DNA of 64,000 bases from Cladobotryum mycophilum (taxonomy: Eukaryota > Ascomycota > Sordariomycetes > Hypocreales > Hypocreaceae): contig CM071589.1 in assembly GCA_036429605.1 (NCBI GenBank), positions 3,782,001-3,846,000 on the forward strand, read 5' to 3'. The notes under the pieces are model-generated. The model was not told the origin of the DNA. It was given only the letters and a program-made list of their open reading frames with translations, and made no database searches. This document shows, in pieces, positions 33,813 to 44,295 of this stretch (positions are counted from its first letter, which is position 1; the number at the start of each line of letters is the position of its first letter). The position numbers were made by a program, and so were the translations under genes.

Positions 33813-36800
33813 TCACTTCGTCTTCTGTCGTTTCGCCGTCGACTTCCCCATTCTTTTCGTCTTCTTCACGATTCCGTCGTTCCCAGCGTCCTGTCTTGCT
33901 GCGTTGGGCCCCGCGGACGGTTGCGCACCGAGCTGGGTGATTCTATCCGCGAGGGGTAGGGGGTTAGCCGGGGGTCTGCGCGTCGTGCGGCCTCTCTTCC
34001 GCTTCTTGTCATCTGGGTCCGCGTCGTCGGGTACCAGGCCGACGAGGTCCTCTTCCACGTCCTCGTCGCTCTGGTACCTGTACGTGGGATCGCGGACGGC
34101 CTTGAGGATGAAGTCCTGCTTCTTCTTCGCTGCTGACTGGGCCTGGGCGTCATCAAGAGGGGCGGCTTCCCCTCCCATCCGGGAAACGGGGGATCCAGCT
34201 CGTATGGCGGCCATGGAATCCCCCACCACTTGGTGTTCTCGTCGTTGTTGGGGTCGGAGCGCCAGTAGGAGCCGTTGCGGTTGGCTTCGTTGAGGGGGTA
34301 CAGCGTGCGGCCGTAGGCGGGATACTTTTGGAGGAACTTCTTCCTAAAGGTGGATAGGGGCTTGGGCATCTCGCTGGCGGGGATCCAGCCGCTGTGGTTG
34401 GGGAGGTTCTCGGCTGAGCCGATGCCGTTGCGGATCCTGCAGCAGCGAGTCTTGTCCGCGTGCATCTACATTCACATCAAGGGTTAGCTTTTTTCACCAT
34501 GTTCAATCCCTTTATTATAGGGGATGAGCCTTTACCTCTTTCTCCTTCTTCAGTCCAAGGGGGAGCGGTCTCGTTTGTGTGGCTTGTTTGGCGCCTTACG
34601 CAAACACTTTGAGCAGTAGTAATCTCCCTTGGGCTCAAAGTCCGGATCCTCGGGTCCCAGCTTCTTGTTCCAGTCAGGGGACCTGGCTCGTCTGGGGTGA
34701 TCGGGATGCTCTGCCTCGCTCTCCATATCAGTGTCATCGTCATCGTCCTCATCTTCGCCGGCTTCGTAGTCTCCATCGCTGGTGCGGTCAGAGTTCCTCT
34801 TCTTCTTCCTCTTGGTCTTTCGCCTGTTTGTAGATGCCGGCGGCAAGTCCTCGTCCATTGGTTCAATGGAAAGCAAGGGACTTGGAGGTTCATCTATAAT
34901 CATTGGCACCGGCTCTATCGGTGGCTTAGGTGTTTTCGTTCCTGAGGGACCTGGGGTGCTTGGACGTTTGGGTTCGGTTGGGAGCTGGATCTGCGATGCG
35001 GAATCGGCCACTCCTAGGTCTACCTCTGGCACTTTGGACAGCCTGCCCCTTTCAACCTTCTTACCCTTTCTGGGAGCTGGCCTCTTTGAACTTACAGGCG
35101 ATGGCAATGATTGAACCACCTGTAGCTGAGCAGCTTGACCTCCTAGTTCCTCATCCTGGAACTGTCTGCTCGGTCTGGAACCAGGAGGCCCCAGTTGCGT
35201 CGCATACAGTCTTAATCCAAGGCCGTTCAAATCATTCTCGGACCGGGCTCCCGCTGCCAGTCGCGCGAAGCACTGCCGCATATGTTCGATGTTTCTCTGG
35301 GGGTCTGAAGCCGTGCCGCCTCCCCAAAGCCCAGTGCCGCAATAGCAACAGAACCTTCCAGAGGTTGACTCATACCCCTTACAATTCGTCTTATGGAGCT
35401 GGTTTCCTTCAGGAGGAAGGCTATGCATGTCGAAGCCGCATTGGTGACAATGGTGCCCGGCTGGGTTGTCTCTGCTATGGCTGCAAGATGCTTGATTGTC
35501 ATCTGCCATGTTGCTCTGTTTTGTGTCCCCCATGGTAAGCCAGTAATGACTACCACAAGTCTTGCAGAATTCGCATCTGGCATTGTTGTAGATGCCCGGT
35601 CTGCAGTTTCTGTCATGGTAGTCTCTTTCAGCGTCGTTGAAGAAGGCTGCGCGATCGCGGCCACACCGATCGCAATACGTCTGCATCTGGGAAGGTACAG
35701 GTCTGGGATGTGGGATTCCTAGTGTGGTGATGGAGTTGGCCCCGGGCACCATGACCAAACCTTCACTGACGGGATGTCTGGAGACTTGTTTGAGCGGAAT
35801 AGAAACAGTTCCGTTTCCGCCGTGATCAGTCAGGGTTCCTCTGGTGACACCAAGTGCCTCCATGAGCTGGTCCTTGTGCTTCTTTCGGATGTGAGCTCTC
35901 CTCTGCGCCTCGGTCCAGTGCTCGTAAAGCGCCTCGTCGCACCAAAGACATTTGCGTGCCAAATGCATCGACTCCATGTGCTCTGCCAACAAATCAGCAT
36001 CGCCGTGTTTGTATGTGAAATGACAGTCGGCGTAGGAGCATTTCGAGACACGACTCAAGGCTATATTCCGCATGTCGTAGAAGCATTTCTGCAGTTCGGC
36101 TTGCTCAGTAGGAGTCAAAATTGACTTGCTGACCATTGGAACATTGTTGCCCACCCGAAGCATATGCTCCTTGGGAGGAGCTGTGCTGGGAATCCGAATA
36201 CCTGAATTGGCGGGCCAGGTGCGAAGGTTATGGCCGTCAAAGATGCTTGGTTGGTTTGCCCACGTCCTTCTGCGATCATCGGGATCAAGAGGGGGATCAT
36301 TGGGGTTGAATCCACGTGAAAGGTTCTGCTTTGGGGCAGTTTGAATCATGGTAGTGGAACTATTGATACCAGGCCCATTGGTTTCTTTGACGCGCTTGTC
36401 TTTTCCAATAGGAACGTTAGGGGAGTACTTCATGACACCACTGCTCATTTCGTCAACATCATCAGGAGTCACTGACTTCGGTGGCTTCGGCGGCTTCGCT
36501 ATCTTGGGTGGATTTCCTAATTTAATCGACTTTTTGGTAGGCTTTAATCGATTCATATCAGCCTCAGCCACGTAACCATAACGAGGACCCCAGATGCTGT
36601 TTTTGAAAACCTGGCTCATCCAGTCCCAATCTCCTTCGCCCAGAACATTGACGACCGCTCCTTGAGTCGGAATCTTGGCGCGAATGGCAAACCATTCATC
36701 ATCTGTGGTGTAAGGTCCAACGAATAAACAGGGAAAGTCAGCAATTTGGTCTGGGGATGATGTTTCGCCGTTTGGTCCTAGAACGGGTTGAATGCTGATG

Positions 36801-38840
36801 TAGCCCTTGCCCTTGGTAATGGTAGACAGTTGACGTGGCGTATCACCAGTGCGTTTCAAGAGTTCGGCAACGCTCCCCCTAAAATCTTCAACTGTAGATG
36901 AAAGGGGCGGCATGGGAACTTGGACCGCTTTGTCGGGGGTATCTCCAGTCCAGCCGCCATAGATGAAGGTTTCATCATCTTCCCACTCAGGATAAAGAAC
37001 TACAACCGGTACCTTGAGCTCAACAAGCTCACTCAAGATGGAATCCAGGGGCTCTTCACATTTTCTTTTTATGTTGTCAGACATGGTGATCGAGTAGTAA
37101 GGCTGGTCGGCTTTGCAATCAGGGCCGAGAACAAAAGCGCCTGCGAGTATCCGTACATGACGAAGACCATCGGCGTTTTTACCCAAAAGCTTCTTCACCA
37201 TGTTCCGTATAACTCGAGTTGCAGTCGGAAACAGTTCATCCCGAGTGGATCCACCCTTTGAGCCTGCTTTTTCAGCAATGGTCATGTGGGCATCGCCCCC
37301 AATGGGATAGTAGCCGGGTAGAATAAACGCGATTTCATCTTTGGCTAATGCATCTTGTCTGAGCTCAAGAGACCCACCAGCATCACTGGCCAACATGGCT
37401 ACTAGGTCGAAAGACGATATGTTGACAAGTCCGTACATGTAGGGGACGCTCTCAGGATCCGTTCCGCTATCACAGAATCGATGGAAGCCATGATGATACC
37501 TAGCTGGGCGTGACCGGCCAACCAGCACTTCCAGTGCAGTTCGGATATAGAGACTGTACTGGTTGGCTCCCCAATTCTGGATTTGGGCAGCTGGTGGCCG
37601 TGGTTGATTTAGCCGTGGGAAAGAAACATAAGAGTAAGACATGGGCGGGTCCTTGTTGTATGAAGGTGCTTCGGGAAGAGTGCATCTGACTTGAACCACA
37701 TCCAAGCCAAGGTTGTCTTTTTGCGGTTGCCAGTGTCTTGGTGTGGGTTCCGACCTCAACTTGACGAAGAAAGCAGACAACTCCCAGTGGTATCGCCAAT
37801 CCTTTTCAAACAAGTTGGTTATATACTCCATGCCGGGGCTTTGCGAAGTCAACGGCAGAGACTCGAACACTTCATCGACAATTTTGCCATCTTCCTTGTC
37901 GTAATGAATGATGGAAATTTTCCCCTCAAAGTCAGAGTGAAGTGATAGCAATCGTCTTATGGCGTTTGAAAAAGTGGTCCAGTTTCCAGGGAGAAATGGT
38001 ACCACGCCCTGGAATCCGTAGAGATTGACCCAGTCATCACCACCAAGGTCGATTGGCGATTCAGTCTTGGGGACATAGTCGGCATATTCATTGATGTGAT
38101 ATTCCAACTCATCTCCAGACGATTCATAGCCATCAGCATCTTCAGGGTCTTCGAGGTCTTCAAGGTCTTGAAGATTATAGAGACTTTCATCATCTGAATA
38201 GTCGTCACCCCCTCTGAGGCGGAGAATTGGTCCTTCCGGCATTGCGACTGGCAATGGGCCGACAAATTCCTCTCGACCTATGTAGTTGTTAGTTGACCTG
38301 CAAACAAAAGGAGAAGGGTAAAGATGTACCGCGTAGATTCTCATTGCCCCAGGTCCGCTCTCTGTGAGCAGTAAGAAAATTCAAGGGTGGTTGAACATCA
38401 AACCGAGGAGCTTCTGGTTCTCGTGTGTCATTGCTGTTGATCGCACTTCTCAGATCCAACTCCGTTGGTTCCACAGGCAGTCCGAAATACATCATCGTCA
38501 GTTTTGTAATCATGTCGCTCTCAACACCGCGAAACCGGCTATTGAGCAAGTTTTGATACCGTCTTGTATTTTCGTCTTGGATCGCCTTGAGTTCTGAGCA
38601 ATCAGTGTGGGAAAACAAGCGGACTTCATGTTCCGTAAAGTGAGCAGCCAGAACCTGGCCGAGCGTCTGATTAGACTTGGGACCAAGTAGCTTCTCGAAT
38701 TTGTCGTACATCTGAGTCCATTCTTCATCTTCGGGGGAAATAGTAGGGTTGATCCGCTCCTCCAAGTGTTTCTCAGTGAAACCGAAAACCAGCTCGGGGC
38801 CTCCCAGCAGAAGTTGCGATGTGCTGTTTCCTTGTTCCAT
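33813..38840 (-). CDS. very large fungal protein with Cys/His zinc clusters; two frame breaks
   Basis: Modelled as three exons on the minus strand, 38840..38330, 38277..34536 and 34465..33813, with one base restored in each of the last two, giving about 1,635 residues. I do not recognise a named family. The 52-nt first intron joins NENLRG to REEFVGPLP. Soon after comes LRLRGG (38224..38207), identical to the ubiquitin tail. The middle 600 residues are globular without known motifs. The C-terminal third has several zinc-type clusters: CSYADCHF...H...H, CLWCDE, YCDRCGRDR, CEFCKTCGSHYW, HCHQCGFDMH and FCCYCGTGLWG. A basic/acidic disordered tract follows, then YYCSKCLRK, the last intron and MHADKTRCC, which would complete that cluster across the exon junction. 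Breaks lie at 34559-34563 and 34159-34171. ATG 38885 is an alternative in-frame start. If the breaks are real the last exon is a separate gene. Confidence 0.7.
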
Positions 38841-39963
38841 CACTGCTTGTCGTCCGCACAGGACGTTTTTAGTGCTTGGGTGCAATGAATGACGAGGGAC
38901 CGCTTTATTGATGATGAGGGTGTAGGATCAGGAATGAAGGGGGGATTGTCATAGACCACAACTCTAAAGATAACGGCAAGGGTATTACGGAATTGGCTCG
39001 CAAGCAACAAAAGAAAAATAAGAAGAAAAATTTCTGAATGGAATAGAAAAAATCGTGCGGATCGTCCCAAGTCATATGTGTTTGAGTCGGATGAAACATC
39101 GACCAGAGAGAATGTCGGCCCATGCGTCGGCCATTGTTATAGAGTCATTGTGATGCACACATTCCAGAGTTTCTTTGTCCTCAATCCATGAAAGGAACTC
39201 CTGTTTCTTAACCGTGCATGTGGCTGGTAACCTGTTGCACGAAAAGTCGGGACGAGTAAGAAATAGTTGGTCCGGGACTCTAGGATTTTCGATACTGTAT
39301 GCGTTTACTTGCACGTATGGCAATGGTTATGTGTAAACACCTACCAGAGTGGAGCATAGAGTGATAGATATATGTACTCAGTCAGATAGTCAGTTAGTTT
39401 GCAAGGCCTTTTGCAACTATTCACCTTCATCGCGAATCATTCGTTTTCAAGGCCACAACCAAAGACATGTAGGCTCCAGTCCATCCGAGCTCTAGATATG
39501 TGAGCATACATATACGAAACTTTCATCACCTTCTAAACTTGGGCTTTCTCCGGGTGTGTTTATGATTGAATAAGCGCATGGAAACACATTTAAAATCGAA
39601 AGATATTCCTACGAGGAAAGCTACCAGTCAGCTTTCTCTGACAAGGGGATTGTTCGTTGGATAGGCTCTTTGTTGACTCTCACAATGAGGGGCGTGAGTT
39701 CTTTGGCTAAATTTAGTATATACATCACAAACGCACTGACAACTCAGATGCTTTCTGATGCAAATATTATGCCGGAAACGGTAAAAGTTCAATAATCGGC
39801 GCATTTAGAACATATTTCTTGAAGTTTTGCGGTGTTTTGTTGTTTGCCAGAGGGCAGCTTTGCGAGCTCTGATGCTTTTCGGAATATTGGCAGATGCTAT
39901 CAGATAACAACGATTTCGATGAGTTGACAACAGATTATTGTAGTATAACTCGAGCATTGCTTC
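38841..39963. other. intergenic, no gene seen
   Basis: About 1.1 kb upstream of the zinc-cluster gene and downstream of the transaldolase-fold gene. It holds only short open frames without motifs. Confidence 0.55.
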
Positions 39964-41253
39964 TTAATTCGTATACCTCTTGACAATGTCTTCTACCTTC
40001 TCTTGAAAGTCTGAGAAATAGTTGATTGCCTGCACAATCTTTCCTTCATTTGCGCCAAAGCCACTTCTTGTAAATGCGAGTCTCCATGCGCTCTCGTCCC
40101 TGAGAATATTCTCGTACTTTTCCAATCTCAGATCTTCATTGTCCGGGCCTTCTGCAAAGTATTTTCCGAGTCTTGAATCCCACGACGACGAGTCACAACG
40201 CTGGAGCGCTTGTAATAGCATTGGAGGAATTGTAATGTGCTGAACAGAGGCGAGTTGCATAGCATCATCGACTGATGCAAGGGATGCGACCAGTACAACT
40301 GTGCGGTAAGAATGTTTTTTGTAGTAGGCCTGAGCCTCGCGACAGAAATCGAATGCCTTGTTGGGGTCGACGTATCTAGTAGGAGGTGAGCAAAGTTTAC
40401 TTGAGGATCAAATTACCTACGTTTCAAAATGAACCTTTAGTTCGTTCACATAGGGAGCAATGTAGGTGCAATTAGCATCAGCAGCCAATACTGCCTGCTC
40501 CATACAAAACATTGTTGTTGCAAGGGTAGCGATGCCCTTGGCCTCCAAAGTTCGGCAGGCTTGCAAGCCCTCCCAGGTCGCCGGGATTTTAATGCAGACA
40601 CGTTTGGCGTCAAGCTCTGGTGCCAACTTTTGGAAGATGGCAATGATTCCTATACGATCAGAGCCCGTTGTGTAGTCAGCTAGAGAAGGAAGACAACTCA
40701 CTTTCGGCATTCTCAACCGTACCGACAGCAGAGTACGACAACTTGGGGTTTGTCTGAATATGGACATATCCCGTCACATAAGGTATGACCCTGAGTTGCA
40801 ATTTGACCATCTAAGAATGTTTAGCCAAGCTCTAGATGTGGATGGTGCTTCACGGACCAATATCTCAACCACAAATTCTTTGGTTGAGAGGCCACCTTGA
40901 AGCCCATTTAACTTCCCCTTGGCTTCCTGGACTGCTTCTTTGATAAATTCATCATAATGCAGCAGCAGTTCACCATCAGAGACAGTCCTTGAGAGCTCAA
41001 AATAAGCAATGGCCTTTGCAAACGGTGCCGGTATCAGCCAGGGTCTCTCGCCAAAGGAGAGGTGTCATAGTATATAGTCAAGCTACCTGATTTGATGTAC
41101 AATCGACAAAGGGGCCAAGGTCCCGAGCCACTTTAGAGGAGCATGTTAGCTAAAGATAGAAGAAGCTGGCCGATCTAGCACACCTCGGTAGTCAAATGTG
41201 TCGCAGTCGATAATGCTAGAAGTGCGGAGAGCGTCTAGTAGTGAAGGCATCAT
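39964..41253 (-). CDS. transaldolase-fold class I aldolase with FSA-type active-site residues
   Basis: Six exons on the minus strand: 41253..41184, 41130..41087, 41013..40858, 40810..40702, 40649..40421 and 40375..39964, 339 residues in one frame. Family landmarks are VDCTSNQ (Asn37), IKIPATWEG with Schiff-base Lys147, and IAPYVNEL. In true transaldolases the second strand reads STEVDAR with a catalytic Glu; here it is HIQTNPKLSY with Gln109. The transaldolase SPFVGR is APYVNE (Tyr193, Glu196). Gln and Tyr at these places are the fructose-6-phosphate aldolase pattern, while Glu196 replaces the phosphate-binding Arg of both. It may therefore split or join a non-phosphorylated sugar-like substrate; that is inference. 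The third intron begins GTCCGT, an unusual donor. It is divergent from COX10. ATG 41250 is an alternative start. Confidence 0.85.
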
Positions 41254-41792
41254 GAAGATAGCAAATTCCACGTTATATGAGCGCAATTCAGCTTTGAGGT
41301 CCAAAAGTCCACATAAATGCCGATGGCGGGTTAGTCACAAGATTATTTGAGAGGAGCTTGGAATTGGCAACCATCGTCCACGTTGAGGCCTTGTTGGGAC
41401 ATCTAGACCCCAGCCTGTGTAACGTTGTCAGGATACGACCACATTATTCCGTAAAATCACATTTTTTAAAAAATAATAAAGTCGTTGAATTACTTGGCCA
41501 TTGGGCTTATAGGTTTGGTGAATTGATTTCCCAGTCCATTACTTTTGCTTGCTTTACTCTTCTTCCAATTCATCACATTGCAAACTTCCCAGATCAACCT
41601 TGAGTCACATGATCTAGCACGTGTGATGAAACCCCCCCCCAAAGATCTCCAAATTCGGCCGAAAACTCCAAGATTCCAATTGATTTGCCGGAATCGTCAC
41701 CACCCGTCGAGGCGCAAGATTGTACATGCGCCTAGAGTGATTGGAATGGATTGACCTTTTGCGCTGGACGCCATGCGCTGGGAAAATTGGCG
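41254..41792. promoter_or_regulatory. bidirectional promoter region with two E-box-like sites
   Basis: 539 bp separate the divergent aldolase and COX10 starts. GTCACATGATC (41604-41614) and CACGTG (41618-41623) lie side by side about 170 nt before the COX10 ATG, matching the TCACRTG / CACGTG sites of Cbf1-like bHLH factors. A C9 run follows at 41632-41640. Binding is not shown. Confidence 0.45.
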
Positions 41793-43289
41793 ATGATGTG
41801 GTCATCATCACGGGTCCTGGCTCGCACACCGGAGCTCCAATTCTTCTCCATGCAGGGCCCTCGAATAGCACGGCGATGCCTGTCTGCGAGCTCAAGTCTG
41901 CCAGCTCCCCGGAGCTTAAGAACTTCACCAAGCGCAGCTTTCTTCCTTTCCAATCGAGTTTTTGACCGATCAAGCTGTCTCGATTCTATAATCTCCAAGC
42001 GCAATTCCAGAGCGACGTCAACCTCGACAACCGCCGCCCCGCCCAATGCGACAATCTCTCAAACACCTCAATCGACCTCTGAACTTCCTCCGCACCGTCG
42101 AAGACAAGCTCGCAAACAAGCCAGTTCGAGCTCTGTTCCGTCCGATGCCCCTCTACCTCCCGATGCCTCCTCAGTCCTCACCACCGCTGCGGCGGCACAA
42201 CCCCAACATTCCTTCCGTCGAATACTATCCACCTTCTTGTCCCTCTCCAAGCCTCGATTGACTGTCCTCGTTGTCCTCACAGCCATGGCACCATATGCGC
42301 TCTATCCAGTCCCAGAAATGTTAATGCCTACCATGACCGAGACACCTAGTCTCAGTCCATTAACCCTGCTGTTTCTGACAACGGGCACCGCTCTCTGCTC
42401 AGCCAGCGCAAACACCCTCAATATGCTCTACGAACCCGCTACCGACGCCAAGATGTCGAGAACAAGGAACAGGCCTCTGGTTAGGGGCCTCATCTCTAAT
42501 CGCGCAGCAGCGCTCTTTGCCATTCTTGCCGGAGCCACGGGTGTGGGGGCACTCTACTTTGGCGTAAACCCCACCGTCTCGTTCTTGGGACTCTCTAATA
42601 TCGTGCTATACGCTGGTGTCTACACGCCGCTAAAAGCAGTCACTGCCTTCAACACATGGGTTGGAGCCGTAGTTGGCGGAATCCCACCACTCATGGGTTG
42701 GGCCGCGGCGGCAGGTGAAGCTGCAACAAAGGACGGCTCATGGCGAGAGCTTCTATTAGCAAACGATGGCTCTTCGATTGGCGGGTGGCTGCTCGCCGGT
42801 CTGCTCTTTGCTTGGCAGTTCCCCCACTTCATGGCCCTTAGCTGGCCCATTCGCGAAGAGTACAAAGCCGCCGGCCTGCGAATGCTCGCGTGGACGAACC
42901 CAGCGCGCAACGCACGTGTCGCACTGCGTTACAGCTTTGTCTTTATTCCTTTGTGCTCTGCGCTCTGCGCCGCCGGCGTGACGGATTGGTCGTTCGCAGT
43001 GACCAGTCTGCCGATCAACCTGTGGCTGGCCCGTGAGGCCGTCCGTTTTTGGAAACACGAAGGACACAAAGGAAGCGCACGAGGTTTATTCTGGGCAAGC
43101 GTCTGGCATCTCCCAGGCGTCATGATCCTTGCGCTGCTGCACAAAAAGGGCATGTGGAGCCGGGCGTGGAGGAGCGTCTTCGGAGAGGACGAGGGAGAGT
43201 GGGAAGAAGAAGAGTTGGAAGAAATGGCCAGCATGACGGCCGCAACGGTGGCCCAAAAGGCGGAAGCAACAACACAGTCGAGACGATGA
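41793..43289 (+). CDS. COX10: protoheme IX farnesyltransferase, mitochondrial (COX10)
   Basis: A single exon of 498 residues. COX10 converts protoheme to heme O by adding a farnesyl group, the first step of heme A synthesis for cytochrome c oxidase, in the inner mitochondrial membrane. The start ATG at 41793 gives an Arg/Ser-rich, acid-poor N-terminus typical of a mitochondrial presequence. The UbiA-type core starts LSKPRLTVLVVLTAMAPYAL, followed by the prenyl-diphosphate site around NTLNMLYEPATDAKMSRTRNRPL. Other landmarks are YTPLKAVTAFNTWVGAVVGGIPPLMGW and WQFPHFMALSWPIREEY, the second Asp-less but conserved loop of COX10. Several hydrophobic segments follow. The C-terminus is acidic (GEDEGEWEEEELEE), then Ala/Thr-rich. 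The frame is intact. Confidence 0.95.
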   Translation: MMWSSSRVLARTPELQFFSMQGPRIARRCLSASSSLPAPRSLRTSPSAAFFLSNRVFDRSSCLDSIISKRNSRATSTSTTAAPPNATISQTPQSTSELPPHRRRQARKQASSSSVPSDAPLPPDASSVLTTAAAAQPQHSFRRILSTFLSLSKPRLTVLVVLTAMAPYALYPVPEMLMPTMTETPSLSPLTLLFLTTGTALCSASANTLNMLYEPATDAKMSRTRNRPLVRGLISNRAAALFAILAGATGVGALYFGVNPTVSFLGLSNIVLYAGVYTPLKAVTAFNTWVGAVVGGIPPLMGWAAAAGEAATKDGSWRELLLANDGSSIGGWLLAGLLFAWQFPHFMALSWPIREEYKAAGLRMLAWTNPARNARVALRYSFVFIPLCSALCAAGVTDWSFAVTSLPINLWLAREAVRFWKHEGHKGSARGLFWASVWHLPGVMILALLHKKGMWSRAWRSVFGEDEGEWEEEELEEMASMTAATVAQKAEATTQSRR

Positions 43290-44295
43290 TGCATAACTAC
43301 TGTATGAATACTTGACATTGTATGGTGTGGAGAAGGGGGGCCATTTGTCTGATACATCTATGCATATATGTACAGCGCAGGCTATTACGCAACGCTGTTG
43401 TAAATTACCAAAAATAGGGCACATACGAGTAGCCAAAAGTGATGATGATCAAGCTCAAGTACACCAGAGAAAGACAAATTTCATGATTCCACTTATCCCT
43501 AAATCCCAGATACCCCCTCCCATCTCCAAGAAGGGGGGAGAGAGGGGTTTCTCTATCTATTATACAAAAAGCCAAATGTCCAGTCTCATGCCGAATTTCA
43601 ACCATCTCTGTTATATCCTTGGAAACATCTTTTTCTTCTCATTCAGTAAGAAAAGAGAATGCCAAAAGAGAAAAAACAAAACAAAAAACAAAAACATAAA
43701 ACAAAAAAACAAAAACCCGGATGTTTCCCTGTTTTCTCCAATGAAACATAAACATACTAAGGGGAAAATTTCTTCATGTCAAAAAAAGAAGAAGAAAAAT
43801 ACATTTTCTTCCTTCTCTGCCGGATCATTAAGGGTGATGATAATGATGATGATGCAACATTACAAAAAAAAGCCCTTTCCAAACGCCGCACAATCTGCCA
43901 TGCAAATAAAAAAGAGGATTTGTTCGTTTTTTGCCAAAATGTCAATATTGGGGGGAGGGTGGGTGGATGGGTAAGTGGTAGTTGTGTGTGTGTGTGTGAC
44001 AAAAAATTACCAATAGGTAAGATAGGTTATCCAAGGAAACATTGCTAATGAAAGACAAAAGAGTGTGAGTGGAGAACAAAAATTGTTGTCCAAAGAACAA
44101 AAAAACGCCAATACTCTGATGAAAAAAGGGGGGAATCGAAAGGAAAAAATAGCAAAACCGTATGAAAGGTCGTCGTCGTAGGGGAGGGAGGGAGGCAAAG
44201 GTTCGTTATTATTCGTTGAGCGGGTTTCGCAGAGGAAAGTCAAGTCGTCGTCGTGTATTAACCGAATAGAAAAGGAACATAATTTTTTTGGATGT
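43290..44295. other. 3' intergenic between convergent genes, A-rich tract
   Basis: About 1 kb between the COX10 stop and the end of the Myb gene. A purine/A-rich low-complexity tract spans about 43645-43720 and a short GT repeat lies near 43983-43999. No gene is supported. Confidence 0.6.

Noticed and set aside
43312..43974. 220-residue plus-strand open frame
   Set aside because: It is driven by the A-rich tract (Lys/Asn runs) in the 3' flank of COX10.
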